From the NCBI RefSeq assembly GCF_001428125.1, contig NZ_LMSM01000010.1:186001-250000 (forward strand): a stretch of DNA of 64,000 nt. The letters run 5' to 3'. The position numbers and the translations under genes were made by a program. The notes under the pieces were generated by a model. That model did not search any database and was not told where the DNA came from. It worked only from the letters and a program-made list of their open reading frames with translations. Below, piece after piece: positions 24,741 to 32,867 of this stretch (positions are counted from its first letter, which is position 1; each line of letters begins with the position of its first letter). The DNA comes from Nocardioides sp. Soil774 (GTDB lineage: Bacteria > Actinomycetota > Actinomycetes > Propionibacteriales > Nocardioidaceae).

Positions 24741-26492
24741 TCAGCGCGCGAGCGCTCGACCCACGGCCCGCCCGGAGAAGATGCAGCCACCGAGGAAGGT
24801 GCCCTCGAGCGCGTTGTAGCCGTGCACCCCACCGCCGCCGAAGCCGGCCACCTCGCCTGCGGCGTACAGCCCGGGGACCCGGGTGCCGTCCGCGGCGACG
24901 CACTGCCCGTCGAGGTCGGTCTCCAGCCCGCCGAGCGTCTTGCGGGAGAGGATGTTGAGGCGTACGGCGATGAGCGGGCCGTGGGCGGGGTCGAGGATCT
25001 TGTGCGGCTTCGCGACCCGGATCAGCCTGTCGGTGCGGCTGCGCCGCGCGTTGTGGATCGCCATCACCTGGAGGTCCTTGGCGAAGGGGTTGTCGACCTC
25101 GCGGTCGCGCGCCTCGACCTGCGTGCGCAGCTGGTCGGGGTCGAGCTCGGGCCCGCGGGCGATGCCGTTCATGCCCCTCACCAGCTCGTCGAGGGTGTCA
25201 GCCACGACGAAGTCGATGCCGTGCTCCTTGAACGCCTCCACCGGGGCCGGCGCACCCTTGGCGAGCCGGGTCCGGGCGAGGAACTTCAGGTCCTTGCCGG
25301 TGATGTCGGGATTCTGCTCCGAGCCCGACAGGGCGAACTCCTTCTCGATGATCGACTGGGTCAGCACGAACCACGAGTAGTCGTGGCCGGCGGCGAGGAT
25401 CTGCTTCATCGCCCCGATCGAGTCGGCGCCCGGCACGCCTGACATGCCCTCGAGCCGCTTGCCGCTCGCGTCGAACCACATCGACGACGGCCCGGGGAGG
25501 ATCCGGATGGCGTGGTCGGGCCAGACCGGGTCCCAGTTGTGGATGCCCTCGACGTAGGCCCACATGCGGTCGCGGTTGACCATCGTCGCGCCGGCGTCCT
25601 CGGCGATGCCCTGCATCCGGCCGTCGACGTGGGCGGGCACGCCGGAGATCATGTGCGTCGGCGCGGCCCCGACCCGCTCGGTCGGCCAGCTGCGGCGCAT
25701 CAGCTCGTGGTTGTGGCCGATGCCGCCGCTGGTGACCACGACGGCCGGGGCCCGGTGCTCGAAGGTGCCGGCGGCCTCGCGGCTCGACTTCACGCCACGT
25801 GCGCCGTCGTCGTCGACCAGCACGGTGCCGCGCACGCCCACGACTGCCCCGTCCTCGACCACGACCTCCTCGACCTGGTGGCGGAACGCGAGGCGTACGA
25901 GCCCGGCCGACTCCGCGCGCTCGACCGGCTCGGCGAAGATGCGCACCACCTCGGGGCCGGTGCCCCACGTCAGGTGGAAGCGGGGGACCGAGTTGCCGTG
26001 GCCGGTCGCGCGGCCGTCGCCGCGCTCGGCCCACCCGACGAACGGCAGGGAACGCAGGCCGAGGGCGCGGAGGTAGTCGCGCTTCTCGCGGTGCGCGAAG
26101 TCGACGTACGCCCTCGCCCACTGCTGCGGCCAGAAGTCCTCGCCGCGGCCCGGGCCGTCGGTGCCGTCGCCGAGCCGGTCGAACTGCGCCGAGCCCTGCC
26201 AGTCCTGCCATGCCAGCTCGGGGGAGTCCTTGATGCCCATCCGACGCTGCTCGGGGCTGTCGACGAACAGCAGGCCGCCGAGCGACCACCAGGCCTGCCC
26301 GCCGAGGTTGGCGCGGTTCTCCTGGTCGAGCACCAGCACGCGCTTGCCGGCCAGGGCGAGCTCGTGGGTCGCGACGAGGCCGGCGAGGCCCGCGCCGACG
26401 ACGATGACGTCGGGGCTGAAGTCCGGCTCGGAGTCGGGGCTGGAGTCCGGGCTGGAGTCGGGGCTGGAGTCGGGGCTGGGGTCGGGGCTCAT
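24741..26492 (-). CDS. FAD-binding dehydrogenase (ketosteroid dehydrogenase/fumarate reductase family)
   Basis: 583 residues. FAD Rossmann motif 'VIVVGAGLAGLVATHELALAG' near residue 28, 'ENRANLGGQAWWSLGGL', 'VVTSGGIGHN', and the C-terminal FAD region 'YAAGEVAGFGGGGVHGYNAL' followed by 'LGGCIFSGRAVG'. It matches the type of M. tuberculosis Rv0785, annotated as FAD-binding dehydrogenase; the substrate is unknown. The first ~27 residues are a low-complexity Ser-Pro-Asp repeat encoded by a 12-base tandem repeat and precede the enzyme fold. The start overlaps the stop of the upstream TetR gene by four bases (ATGA), so regulator and enzyme are one transcript. Confidence 0.88.
   Translation of the reverse strand: MSPDPSPDSSPDSSPDSSPDSEPDFSPDVIVVGAGLAGLVATHELALAGKRVLVLDQENRANLGGQAWWSLGGLLFVDSPEQRRMGIKDSPELAWQDWQGSAQFDRLGDGTDGPGRGEDFWPQQWARAYVDFAHREKRDYLRALGLRSLPFVGWAERGDGRATGHGNSVPRFHLTWGTGPEVVRIFAEPVERAESAGLVRLAFRHQVEEVVVEDGAVVGVRGTVLVDDDGARGVKSSREAAGTFEHRAPAVVVTSGGIGHNHELMRRSWPTERVGAAPTHMISGVPAHVDGRMQGIAEDAGATMVNRDRMWAYVEGIHNWDPVWPDHAIRILPGPSSMWFDASGKRLEGMSGVPGADSIGAMKQILAAGHDYSWFVLTQSIIEKEFALSGSEQNPDITGKDLKFLARTRLAKGAPAPVEAFKEHGIDFVVADTLDELVRGMNGIARGPELDPDQLRTQVEARDREVDNPFAKDLQVMAIHNARRSRTDRLIRVAKPHKILDPAHGPLIAVRLNILSRKTLGGLETDLDGQCVAADGTRVPGLYAAGEVAGFGGGGVHGYNALEGTFLGGCIFSGRAVGRALAR
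26411..26490. repeat. 12-bp tandem repeat in the 5' end of the FAD dehydrogenase gene
   Basis: About six and a half imperfect units of CGGGGCTGGAGT directly inside the start codon. On the coding strand they spell Ser-Pro-Asp-Ser units, so a change in unit number would keep the frame. Confidence 0.8.
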
Positions 26493-27115
26493 GACGATTC
26501 CTCGGGGTAGTGGCTGACGATCAGCTCGGCGAGCAGGCGCAGCGCCCGCTCGACGGTGCGGCCGGGTGCGGCCGTGGGGCGGGGGTCGAGCGCGGAGAAC
26601 GCCAGGCCGTCGAGCATGTTGACCACGATGCTGAGCACCGCGGGGAGGTCGTCGGCCGGGATCCGGTCGCCCCACAGGTCGGCGGCCGCGTCGAGCATCT
26701 GCGCCTGCAGCGACTCGCGCGCCGGCAGGAGCGCAGCCCGCAGCCCGGCGTCCGCGCGTGCCGCCACGAGCAGCTCGCGCCAGGTCTGGTTGGCCGGGGA
26801 CAGCACGACCGAGCGCAGATGGCCCAGCACCGCCACCACGTCGTCCACGGTGTCGACGTCGGCGTCGACCGCCGCGCGGAAGGCGGCCACGTTGCGGGTC
26901 GCGACGTGCTCGGCGGTGGCGACCAGCAGGTCCTGGCGGGTGGGGAAGTGGCGGAAGAGCGCGCCCTGGCTCACGCCCGCCCCGGCGCAGACCGCGGCGG
27001 TCGAGGTGGCGGCGTACCCGCGCTCGGCCAGGCACGTCACGGTCGCGTCGAGGAGCGCGGTGATCGTGCCCGCGCGGCGCTCGGCCTGCGTCCGGCGGGC
27101 GGCAGTGGTCGTCAC
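26489..27115 (-). CDS. TetR family transcriptional regulator
   Basis: 208 residues. The DNA-binding domain is clear: 'ALLDATVTCLAERGYAATST' then 'AVCAGAGVSQGALFRHFPTR'. The C-terminal ligand domain is not diagnostic. GTG at 27115 follows GACACT by six bases. It precedes and overlaps the FAD dehydrogenase gene by four bases and has an operator-like dyad over its own promoter, so it is likely an autorepressor that also controls the dehydrogenase. Confidence 0.9.
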   Translation of the reverse strand: MTTTAARRTQAERRAGTITALLDATVTCLAERGYAATSTAAVCAGAGVSQGALFRHFPTRQDLLVATAEHVATRNVAAFRAAVDADVDTVDDVVAVLGHLRSVVLSPANQTWRELLVAARADAGLRAALLPARESLQAQMLDAAADLWGDRIPADDLPAVLSIVVNMLDGLAFSALDPRPTAAPGRTVERALRLLAELIVSHYPEESS

Positions 27116-27121
27116 CGGGGA

Positions 27122-27150
27122 AGTGTCACATAAAAAGTGAGCGCTTGCTA
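27122..27150 (-). promoter_or_regulatory. promoter with overlapping dyad for the TetR-FAD dehydrogenase operon
   Basis: GACACT (27127-27122) ends six bases before the GTG. The -35 region is covered by the imperfect palindrome AGTGAGCGCTTGCT (27136-27149, 10 of 14 symmetric, perfect core AGCGCT), a typical place for autorepression. Confidence 0.5.
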
Positions 27151-27165
27151 CCTAACTTCTGCCAA

Positions 27166-27217
27166 GGCGGTGAGTGAAGGGGATATTGGTGGTTTGGAAT
27201 CCTCCTCACTCACCGCC
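27166..27217. repeat. intergenic palindrome, family A copy 2
   Basis: Arms GGCGGTGAGTGA (27166-27177) and its exact complement (27206-27217), extended inward by about seven more pairs with one mismatch and one G-T pair. The loop carries GGTGGTTTGGAA, shared with copy 3. Confidence 0.75.
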
Positions 27218-27247
27218 CGCGGGCGTGGCGCACCAGGGCACGCAGAC

Positions 27248-27301
27248 GAGCGGTGCGTGGAGAGGATTCCGGTGGTCTGGAATCCCCCTCACGCACCGCT
27301 C
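27248..27301. repeat. intergenic palindrome, family A copy 3
   Basis: Arms of 23 bases (27248-27270 and 27279-27301) with two mismatches and an eight-base loop. Outer arm GAGCGGTGCGTG, inner GGATTCC. It starts 22 bases past the acyl-CoA carboxylase alpha gene and may end its transcript. Confidence 0.75.
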
Positions 27302-27322
27302 GGTGGACGGCGGGGCTGAGCC

Positions 27323-29107
27323 TCAGTCCTTGATCTCGCAGATCACGGCGCCGTTGGTGACCGTGGCGCCGACCTCGGCCTGCAGGCCGGTGACCGTGCC
27401 GGCGCGGTGGGCCTTGAGCGGCTGCTCCATCTTCATCGCCTCCATGACCACGATGGTGTCGCCCTCGGCGACCTCCTGGCCCTCGTCGACGACGACCTTC
27501 ACGATCGTGCCCTGCATGGGCGAGGTGACGGCGTCGCCGGACGCCGCGGCGCCGGCCTTCTTCGCCGACCGCTTGGTCTTCTTGGCGCCGTTCCCGCCGC
27601 CGTTGCCGCCACCGACGGCCAGGCCGCCGAGCCCTGCGGGGAGCACGACCTCGAGGCGGCGTCCGCCGACCTCGACCGTGACCTTCTGCCGCTCGCCCTG
27701 CTCGTCCGCCTCGGCGTGGTCGCCCGAGAAGGGCTCGATCTGGTTGTCGAACTCGGTCTCGATCCACTGGGTGTAGACGGTGAACTCGCCCTCACCGGTG
27801 GGGGTCGAGGCGCCGACGAAGGCGGGGTCGCGCACCACGGTGCGGTGGAAGGGGATCACCGTCGGCATGCCGTCGACGACGAACTCGTCGAGCGCGCGGC
27901 GGGAGCGCTCGAGCGCCTGGGTGCGCGTGGTGCCGGTGACGACGAGCTTGGCGATGAGCGAGTCGAACGAGCCCGGGATGGTCTCGCCGTTCTCGTAGCC
28001 GCCGTCGAGGCGTACGCCGGGGCCGCTCGGCGGCGACCAGGCCGACAGGGTGCCGGGGGCGGGCATGAAGTTGCGCCCGCCGTCCTCGGCGTTGATGCGG
28101 AACTCGATGGAGTGCCCGCGGATCTCGGGGTCGTCGTAGCCGAGCTCCTCGCCCGCGGCGATGCGGAACATCTCGCGCACGAGGTCGATGCCGGTGACCT
28201 CCTCGGAGACGCAGTGCTCGACCTGGAGGCGGGTGTTGACCTCGAGGAACGAGATCGTGCCGTCCTGGGCGACGAGGAACTCGCACGTGCCGGCGCCGTG
28301 GTAGCCGGCCTCGGTGAGGATGCGCTTGGAAGAGGCGTAGAGCTCCTCGCGCTGCGCGTCGGTGAGGAACGGCGCGGGCGCCTCCTCGACGAGCTTCTGG
28401 TTGCGGCGCTGCAGCGAGCAGTCGCGGGTCGAGACGACCACGACGTTGCCGTGCTGGTCGGCGAGGCACTGGGTCTCGACGTGGCGGGGCTTGTCGAGGA
28501 ACTTCTCCACCAGGCACTCGCCGCGACCGAACGCCGTGACGGCCTCGCGGACCGCGGAGTCGTAGGCGTCGGGGATCTCCTCGAGCGTGCGGGCCACCTT
28601 GAGGCCGCGACCGCCACCGCCGAAGACGGCCTTGATGGCGACCGGGAGGCCGTTGGCCTTGGCGAACTCGACGACCTCGTCGGCGTCGGCGACCGGGTCC
28701 TTGGTGCCGGGGGCGAGCGGGGCGTTGGCGCGGTCGGCGATGTGCTTGGCCTTCGCCTTGTCGCCCAGCGCCTCGATCGCGGCCGGCGGGGGACCGATCC
28801 AGATCAGGCCGGCGTCGATCACGGCCTGGGCGAAGTCGGCGTTCTCGGCGAGGAAGCCGTAGCCGGGGTGCACCGAGTCGGCACCGGTGTCGGTGGCGAT
28901 CTTGATGATCTTGGCGATGTCGAGGTAGGACTCGGCCGGCGTGGCGCCGTCGAGGGAGTGTGCCTCGTCGGCCAGGCGCACGAAGAGAGCGTCGCGGTCG
29001 GGGTCGGCGTAGACCGCGACCGAGCCGATGCCGGCGTCCTTGCAGGCGCGGATGACGCGGACGGCGATCTCGCCGCGGTTGGCGATGAGGACCTTCTTCA
29101 AGCTCAC
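27323..29107 (-). CDS. accA3: acyl-CoA carboxylase alpha subunit (biotin carboxylase + carrier)
   Basis: 594 residues. Makes carboxybiotin with ATP and bicarbonate for acetyl-/propionyl-CoA carboxylases. Biotin carboxylase domain about 1-450: '[20 protein letters not shown]', '[13 protein letters not shown]', '[18 protein letters not shown]'. A Gly/Lys-rich linker leads to the C-terminal biotinyl domain with Lys559 in '[11 protein letters not shown]'. Same architecture as mycobacterial AccA3. The GTG start has AGGAG seven bases upstream. Its carboxyltransferase (beta) and epsilon partners lie at 54.6-56.5 kb and the ligase that biotinylates it at 56.6 kb. Confidence 0.95.
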   Translation of the reverse strand: MSLKKVLIANRGEIAVRVIRACKDAGIGSVAVYADPDRDALFVRLADEAHSLDGATPAESYLDIAKIIKIATDTGADSVHPGYGFLAENADFAQAVIDAGLIWIGPPPAAIEALGDKAKAKHIADRANAPLAPGTKDPVADADEVVEFAKANGLPVAIKAVFGGGGRGLKVARTLEEIPDAYDSAVREAVTAFGRGECLVEKFLDKPRHVETQCLADQHGNVVVVSTRDCSLQRRNQKLVEEAPAPFLTDAQREELYASSKRILTEAGYHGAGTCEFLVAQDGTISFLEVNTRLQVEHCVSEEVTGIDLVREMFRIAAGEELGYDDPEIRGHSIEFRINAEDGGRNFMPAPGTLSAWSPPSGPGVRLDGGYENGETIPGSFDSLIAKLVVTGTTRTQALERSRRALDEFVVDGMPTVIPFHRTVVRDPAFVGASTPTGEGEFTVYTQWIETEFDNQIEPFSGDHAEADEQGERQKVTVEVGGRRLEVVLPAGLGGLAVGGGNGGGNGAKKTKRSAKKAGAAASGDAVTSPMQGTIVKVVVDEGQEVAEGDTIVVMEAMKMEQPLKAHRAGTVTGLQAEVGATVTNGAVICEIKD

Positions 29108-29176
29108 GCGAGGACTCCTGGCGGTGACACGGGGCTGGGCGGCGACGGGCAGCCGGAGGGCGTACCGCTCGGCAGG

Positions 29177-31756
29177 CTACCGCGACCCGAGCACCGCGCG
29201 TCCGACTGCCTGATGGACAGGACGCACGACGTGCGCGTAGGCGATGCCCACTGTGAGCGACGCCACAAGCGCCAGCCACTGGTGTCCGGCGTCCTCGAGG
29301 GCGGGGTAGACCTGCCAGTGGGTGAGGTAGACGTAGAGGCTGGCCCCGGCCAGGACGCCCGCGGCGCGTGCGAGGGGCGCGGGGAGCGCCACACGTGGCA
29401 GCCACAGCATGAGCAGGAAGCCGCCGAGCACGATCGCCTCGCGGTGGGGCTGGCCGAAGAAGCCGATCGTGAGCAGCGCGGCCAGCACCGAGACGAGCAC
29501 GCGGCGGCGCCCGGTGTCAGCGCGGGCGCCGGCCCAGCCGAGCGCGAAGAAGAAGGCGACGACCAGCGTCGTGTAGCGCTCGGTGGGTCCGGCCCGCAGG
29601 CCCACGTCGGCGAAGCGGGCCACCGCGGTCACGGCGAGGACGCCTAGCGCGAACCCGAACGGCGTACGCCGCTCGAGCCGGTGCAGCGCCGGCACGCACG
29701 TGGCGACGAGGGCTGCGGCGGTGATCCAGACCAGCGACTCCAGGAACCACAGCTGCCACTGGTCGTCCCACTCCGAGCCGTCCACCAGCTCGCGCACGAA
29801 CAGGGTCGTGGTGAGGTCGTAGGTGCCGAGCAGCAGGGCGACGCCGCCCACCCAGATCACCGACGGCACGACGAGCTGCGCGAGCCCCGACAGGCCGTGG
29901 CGCAGCCGCCGGCGCGGTCCACCGGCCGCGGAGAGCTGGAAGCGGGCGAAGTTGAAGCCGGCGAGGGCCAGCAGGAGGTGGGCGCCGCCCTCGAGGGCGA
30001 CGAGGTCGACGTGGCTGGCGACGACGAACAGGATCGCGAGCGCCCGCAGGGCGACGGTGGTGTCGACGCGCACCCACTGGCGCGGTCGCGACTCCGCTGC
30101 CGGCGCACGGGCCGCGAGCTCCTCCAGCTCGCCGATGCTGCGGGTGTGCCACCCGGCGGGCAGCCCCTCGGGGAAGTGGTCCGCGAGCCGGGTGGCGAGC
30201 TCGACGTAGGACAGCGAGTCGCCGCCCAGGTCGACGAAGGAGTCGCTGCTCCGTGCGTCGGGACGACCCAGGACGTGCACGACCTCGGCGCGCACCGGGT
30301 GGGCCCCGCCCTGGTGTCCGCCGTGGTGACCGCCGTGGTGACCGCCGTGGTCGTCCGAGCGCTCGGCGAGGTCGGCGAGCGCCCCGAGTGCGGCGTAGTC
30401 GGGCTTGCCCGTGCTGGTCACCGGCAGCTCGGGCACCACCGTGACCCGCACAGCGTGGGCCGGCAGCCCGCTGTGGCTGGTCGCCAGCGACCGGGCCGCG
30501 GAGCTCGCGCGCCCGCTGGTGAGGAAGACGTGCACCATCCGCTCGGTGGCCACCACCCGCGCGCGGCGGTCGACGGTGGCGCGCAGGGTCTGCTCGACGG
30601 CGTCGAGGTCGATGCGCAGGCCGAAGACCTTGCCGTAGCGGTTGCGCCGGCCGACCACCTCGAAGAGGCCGTCGACGCAGCGGGCGAGGTCGCCGGTGCG
30701 CAGCTCGGTCGTGACCCGCGGCAGGGCCAGGTCGCCGCGCGACTCGGCGTAGCCCAGCATCACGTTGGGCCCGCTGTAGACCAGCTCGCCGACGCCCGGA
30801 CGCTCGTCGACCGACTCGTCGAGGCGCAGCTCGCCGCCGGGGATGGCCACGCCGATCGAGCCGGGGTGGTCCTCGGCGAGGTCGGGCGCCAGCCAGGCCA
30901 TGCGGGCCGTGGCCTCGGTCGCGCCGTACATCACGACGAGGTCCCAGCCGCGGGTGCGCCCGGAGCGGCTCCAGCGGCGTACGGCGTCGGGGTCGAGGCG
31001 CCCGCCCGCCTGGGTCACCTGGCGCAGGGTGGGCAGCTCGCGCTCCTCGAAGCCGCTGGCGGCCAGCAGGTCGAAGGTGTGCGGGACGCCGGCCAGCGTG
31101 GTCGCGCCGGCACGGCGGAAGAGGTCCCAGAAGCACTCGTCGACCACGCTGAGGCCGGTCAGCACGACGCTGGCGCCGGCGACGAGGTGCGAGTGCAGCA
31201 CCGACAGGCCGTAGCAGTAGTGCAGCGGCAGCGAGGTGATCGCGCGGTCGGCGGGGGTCAGTGCGAGGTAGTCGGCGATCGCGGCTGCGTTGGCGGCGAC
31301 GTTGTCGCGGGAGAGGCGCACCAGCTTGGGCGAGCCGGTGGTGCCCGACGTGCTCAGCAGCAGGGCGAGCTCGGGGTGCAGCTCGTGCGCGCTGTCGGAG
31401 CGGCGTACGTCGTCGTGCTCGCCGTGGACGCACACGATGTCGGGGTCGTAGGCCGCGACGACGGCGTCGCGCTGGGCGGGGCGGGCGTCGGGGACGACGA
31501 GGGCGACGTGTCCGTGCTGGAGCGCGGCGAGGTAGGCGACGAGCGAGTCGAGGTCGTTGGCACCCTCGACCAGGACGAGCCGGCGGGCCGGACCCCACGC
31601 GTGCGCGCGGTCCGCGACGCGGCGGGCCAGCTCGGCGTGGCTGAGCACCTCGCCGTCGGCCACGACGGCCGCGGCGTCACCAAAGTGGGCGTGCGGGAGG
31701 ACCGCCGTGGTCGCCTGCTTCTCGCGGGCTCCCGGCGTGGTGGAGGTGACGGTCAC
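29177..31756 (-). CDS. NRPS-like adenylation-carrier protein fused to a membrane acyltransferase
   Basis: 859 residues in three parts. (1) Adenylate-forming domain, about 20-440: 'LLSTSGTTGSPKLVRL' (AMP-binding core), 'VVMYGATEATARMAW', 'ELRTGDLARCVDGLFEVVGR', and near the end 'PVTSTGKPDY' with the catalytic Lys. (2) Linker at about 468-485 made of His and Gly ('HGGHHGGHHGGHQGGAH'), then a carrier domain with the phosphopantetheine Ser at about 512 in 'DLGGDSLSYVEL'. (3) From about 565 to the end, many hydrophobic segments of acyltransferase-3/OatA type ('LRALAILFVVASHVDLVAL', 'LYVYLTHWQVYPAL'). An activated acyl or aminoacyl group would pass from the carrier to an acceptor at or across the membrane. 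No condensation or thioesterase domain. Start overlaps the FbpC-like stop by four bases. Substrate unknown; iron uptake is implied by the operon. Confidence 0.85.
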   Translation of the reverse strand: MTVTSTTPGAREKQATTAVLPHAHFGDAAAVVADGEVLSHAELARRVADRAHAWGPARRLVLVEGANDLDSLVAYLAALQHGHVALVVPDARPAQRDAVVAAYDPDIVCVHGEHDDVRRSDSAHELHPELALLLSTSGTTGSPKLVRLSRDNVAANAAAIADYLALTPADRAITSLPLHYCYGLSVLHSHLVAGASVVLTGLSVVDECFWDLFRRAGATTLAGVPHTFDLLAASGFEERELPTLRQVTQAGGRLDPDAVRRWSRSGRTRGWDLVVMYGATEATARMAWLAPDLAEDHPGSIGVAIPGGELRLDESVDERPGVGELVYSGPNVMLGYAESRGDLALPRVTTELRTGDLARCVDGLFEVVGRRNRYGKVFGLRIDLDAVEQTLRATVDRRARVVATERMVHVFLTSGRASSAARSLATSHSGLPAHAVRVTVVPELPVTSTGKPDYAALGALADLAERSDDHGGHHGGHHGGHQGGAHPVRAEVVHVLGRPDARSSDSFVDLGGDSLSYVELATRLADHFPEGLPAGWHTRSIGELEELAARAPAAESRPRQWVRVDTTVALRALAILFVVASHVDLVALEGGAHLLLALAGFNFARFQLSAAGGPRRRLRHGLSGLAQLVVPSVIWVGGVALLLGTYDLTTTLFVRELVDGSEWDDQWQLWFLESLVWITAAALVATCVPALHRLERRTPFGFALGVLAVTAVARFADVGLRAGPTERYTTLVVAFFFALGWAGARADTGRRRVLVSVLAALLTIGFFGQPHREAIVLGGFLLMLWLPRVALPAPLARAAGVLAGASLYVYLTHWQVYPALEDAGHQWLALVASLTVGIAYAHVVRPVHQAVGRAVLGSR
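30306..30353. repeat. 12-bp tandem repeat coding a His-Gly linker
   Basis: Three exact or near-exact units of CCGCCGTGGTGA (30318-30353) plus a degenerate fourth upstream. On the coding strand each unit gives His-His-Gly-Gly, the linker before the carrier domain. Confidence 0.8.
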
Positions 31757-32802
31757 GGCGACCCCGCGGGCCGGTAGGCCCGGACCAGCCCAGTCACGCG
31801 GAGGTGGACGGTGTCGCCGGCGACGGGGTGGCGCACGCCGGCCATCCGGGCCTGGACCGGGGTGCCGTCGCCGAGGCGCACCTGCACCGCGCAGTCGTGG
31901 CCGTAGTAGCTGACCTCCTGCACCGTGCCCCGCACGCCCTCGGCGTGCGCGAGGTCGACGAAGACCTGCTCGGGCCGGACCATGAGGGCCACCTCGCCCT
32001 CGGCGGGGCTGGTGAGCACCACCTCGCCCAGCGCGCAGGCGGCGCGGTCGCCGTGGGCGGTGCCCGGCAGCACCACGGCGCGGCCGACGAACTCCGCGAC
32101 CTGCGGGTCGCTGGGGGAGAGGTAGACCTCGCTCGGCGACGCCGACTGCACCAGGCGCCCGCCCCGCATGACGGCGACCTGGTCGGCCAGCGAGAGGGCC
32201 TCGTTCTGGTCGTGGGTGACCAGGAGCGCGGTGGTGTTGGTGGCCTGCAGGGCGCGACGCACGGCCCGCGCGGTGCTGTCGCGCAGGCCGGCGTCGAGGG
32301 AGGAGAAGGGCTCGTCGAGCAGCACGACGGCCGGCGCGGGGGCCAGCGAGCGGGCCAGGGCGACGCGCTGCTGCTGGCCACCCGAGAGCTCGTCGGGGCG
32401 GCGGTGGCGGAAGTCGGCGGGCAGCTCGACGAGCTCGAGCATCTCGGCGACGCGGTCGTCGCCGCGGGTGGCGCGGGCCTCGCGGGGCAGGCCGAAGGAG
32501 ATGTTGGCCGCGACGTCGAGGTGCGGGAAGAGCGCACCCTCCTGGGGCACGTAGCCCACGCGGCGGTCCTGCGGGGGCACCGGACGTACGCGGTCGCCGG
32601 CCACGACGGTGTCGCCGAAGGCGATGCTGCCGGACTCGGGCGCGAGGAAACCGGCGATGAGGCGCAGCAGGGTGGTCTTGCCGCAGCCCGAGGGGCCGAG
32701 CACGGTCGTGAAGGAGCCGTGCGGGACGTCGAGCGTGACGTCGTCGACCGCACGGGTGGCGCCGAAGGACTTCGTGACGCCGGTGATGCTCAGGGAGCTC
32801 AT
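31753..32802 (-). CDS. fbpC: iron(III)-type ABC transporter ATP-binding protein
   Basis: 349-residue ATPase of an Fbp/Sfu-type importer. Walker A 'VLGPSGCGKTTLLRLIAG', Q-loop 'VGYVPQEGALFPHL', signature 'DELSGGQQQRVALARSL', Walker B 'AVVLLDEPFSSLDAGL', H-loop 'LLVTHDQNEAL'. The C-terminal ~120 residues form a TOBE/OB-type regulatory domain ('LMVRPEQVFVDL'), as in FbpC and PotA. Energises the permease encoded upstream. Start is linked to the preceding micro-ORF by an ATGA overlap, and the stop overlaps the NRPS-like gene in the same way. Confidence 0.92.
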   Translation of the reverse strand: MSSLSITGVTKSFGATRAVDDVTLDVPHGSFTTVLGPSGCGKTTLLRLIAGFLAPESGSIAFGDTVVAGDRVRPVPPQDRRVGYVPQEGALFPHLDVAANISFGLPREARATRGDDRVAEMLELVELPADFRHRRPDELSGGQQQRVALARSLAPAPAVVLLDEPFSSLDAGLRDSTARAVRRALQATNTTALLVTHDQNEALSLADQVAVMRGGRLVQSASPSEVYLSPSDPQVAEFVGRAVVLPGTAHGDRAACALGEVVLTSPAEGEVALMVRPEQVFVDLAHAEGVRGTVQEVSYYGHDCAVQVRLGDGTPVQARMAGVRHPVAGDTVHLRVTGLVRAYRPAGSP

Positions 32803-32867
32803 GCGGGGTCCTCGCGGCGTTGTTCGGGGGAGCGCAGCGGCGGAGAAGAACGCCGTGGGGTGTTCAT
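32799..32867 (-). CDS. 22-codon linking ORF between fbpB and fbpC
   Basis: A short open frame whose ATG (32867) overlaps the fbpB stop as ATGA and whose stop overlaps the fbpC ATG as ATGA. The product would be very basic and Pro/Ser/Arg-rich ('MNTPRRSSPPLRSPEQ...'). It bridges exactly the 61-base gap in an otherwise overlapping operon, so translation of it could carry ribosomes into fbpC. The peptide itself may have no function. GAGGA near its end would also serve fbpC. Confidence 0.4.
   Translation of the reverse strand: MNTPRRSSPPLRSPEQRREDPA

Noticed and set aside
27407..29647. Long plus-strand frame over the carboxylase alpha gene
   Set aside because: Composition typical of antisense shadow in GC-rich DNA; no motif and it crosses two real genes.
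29177..31756. Typical NRPS biosynthetic gene cluster
   Set aside because: Only one activation and one carrier domain, no condensation, thioesterase or tailoring genes nearby.
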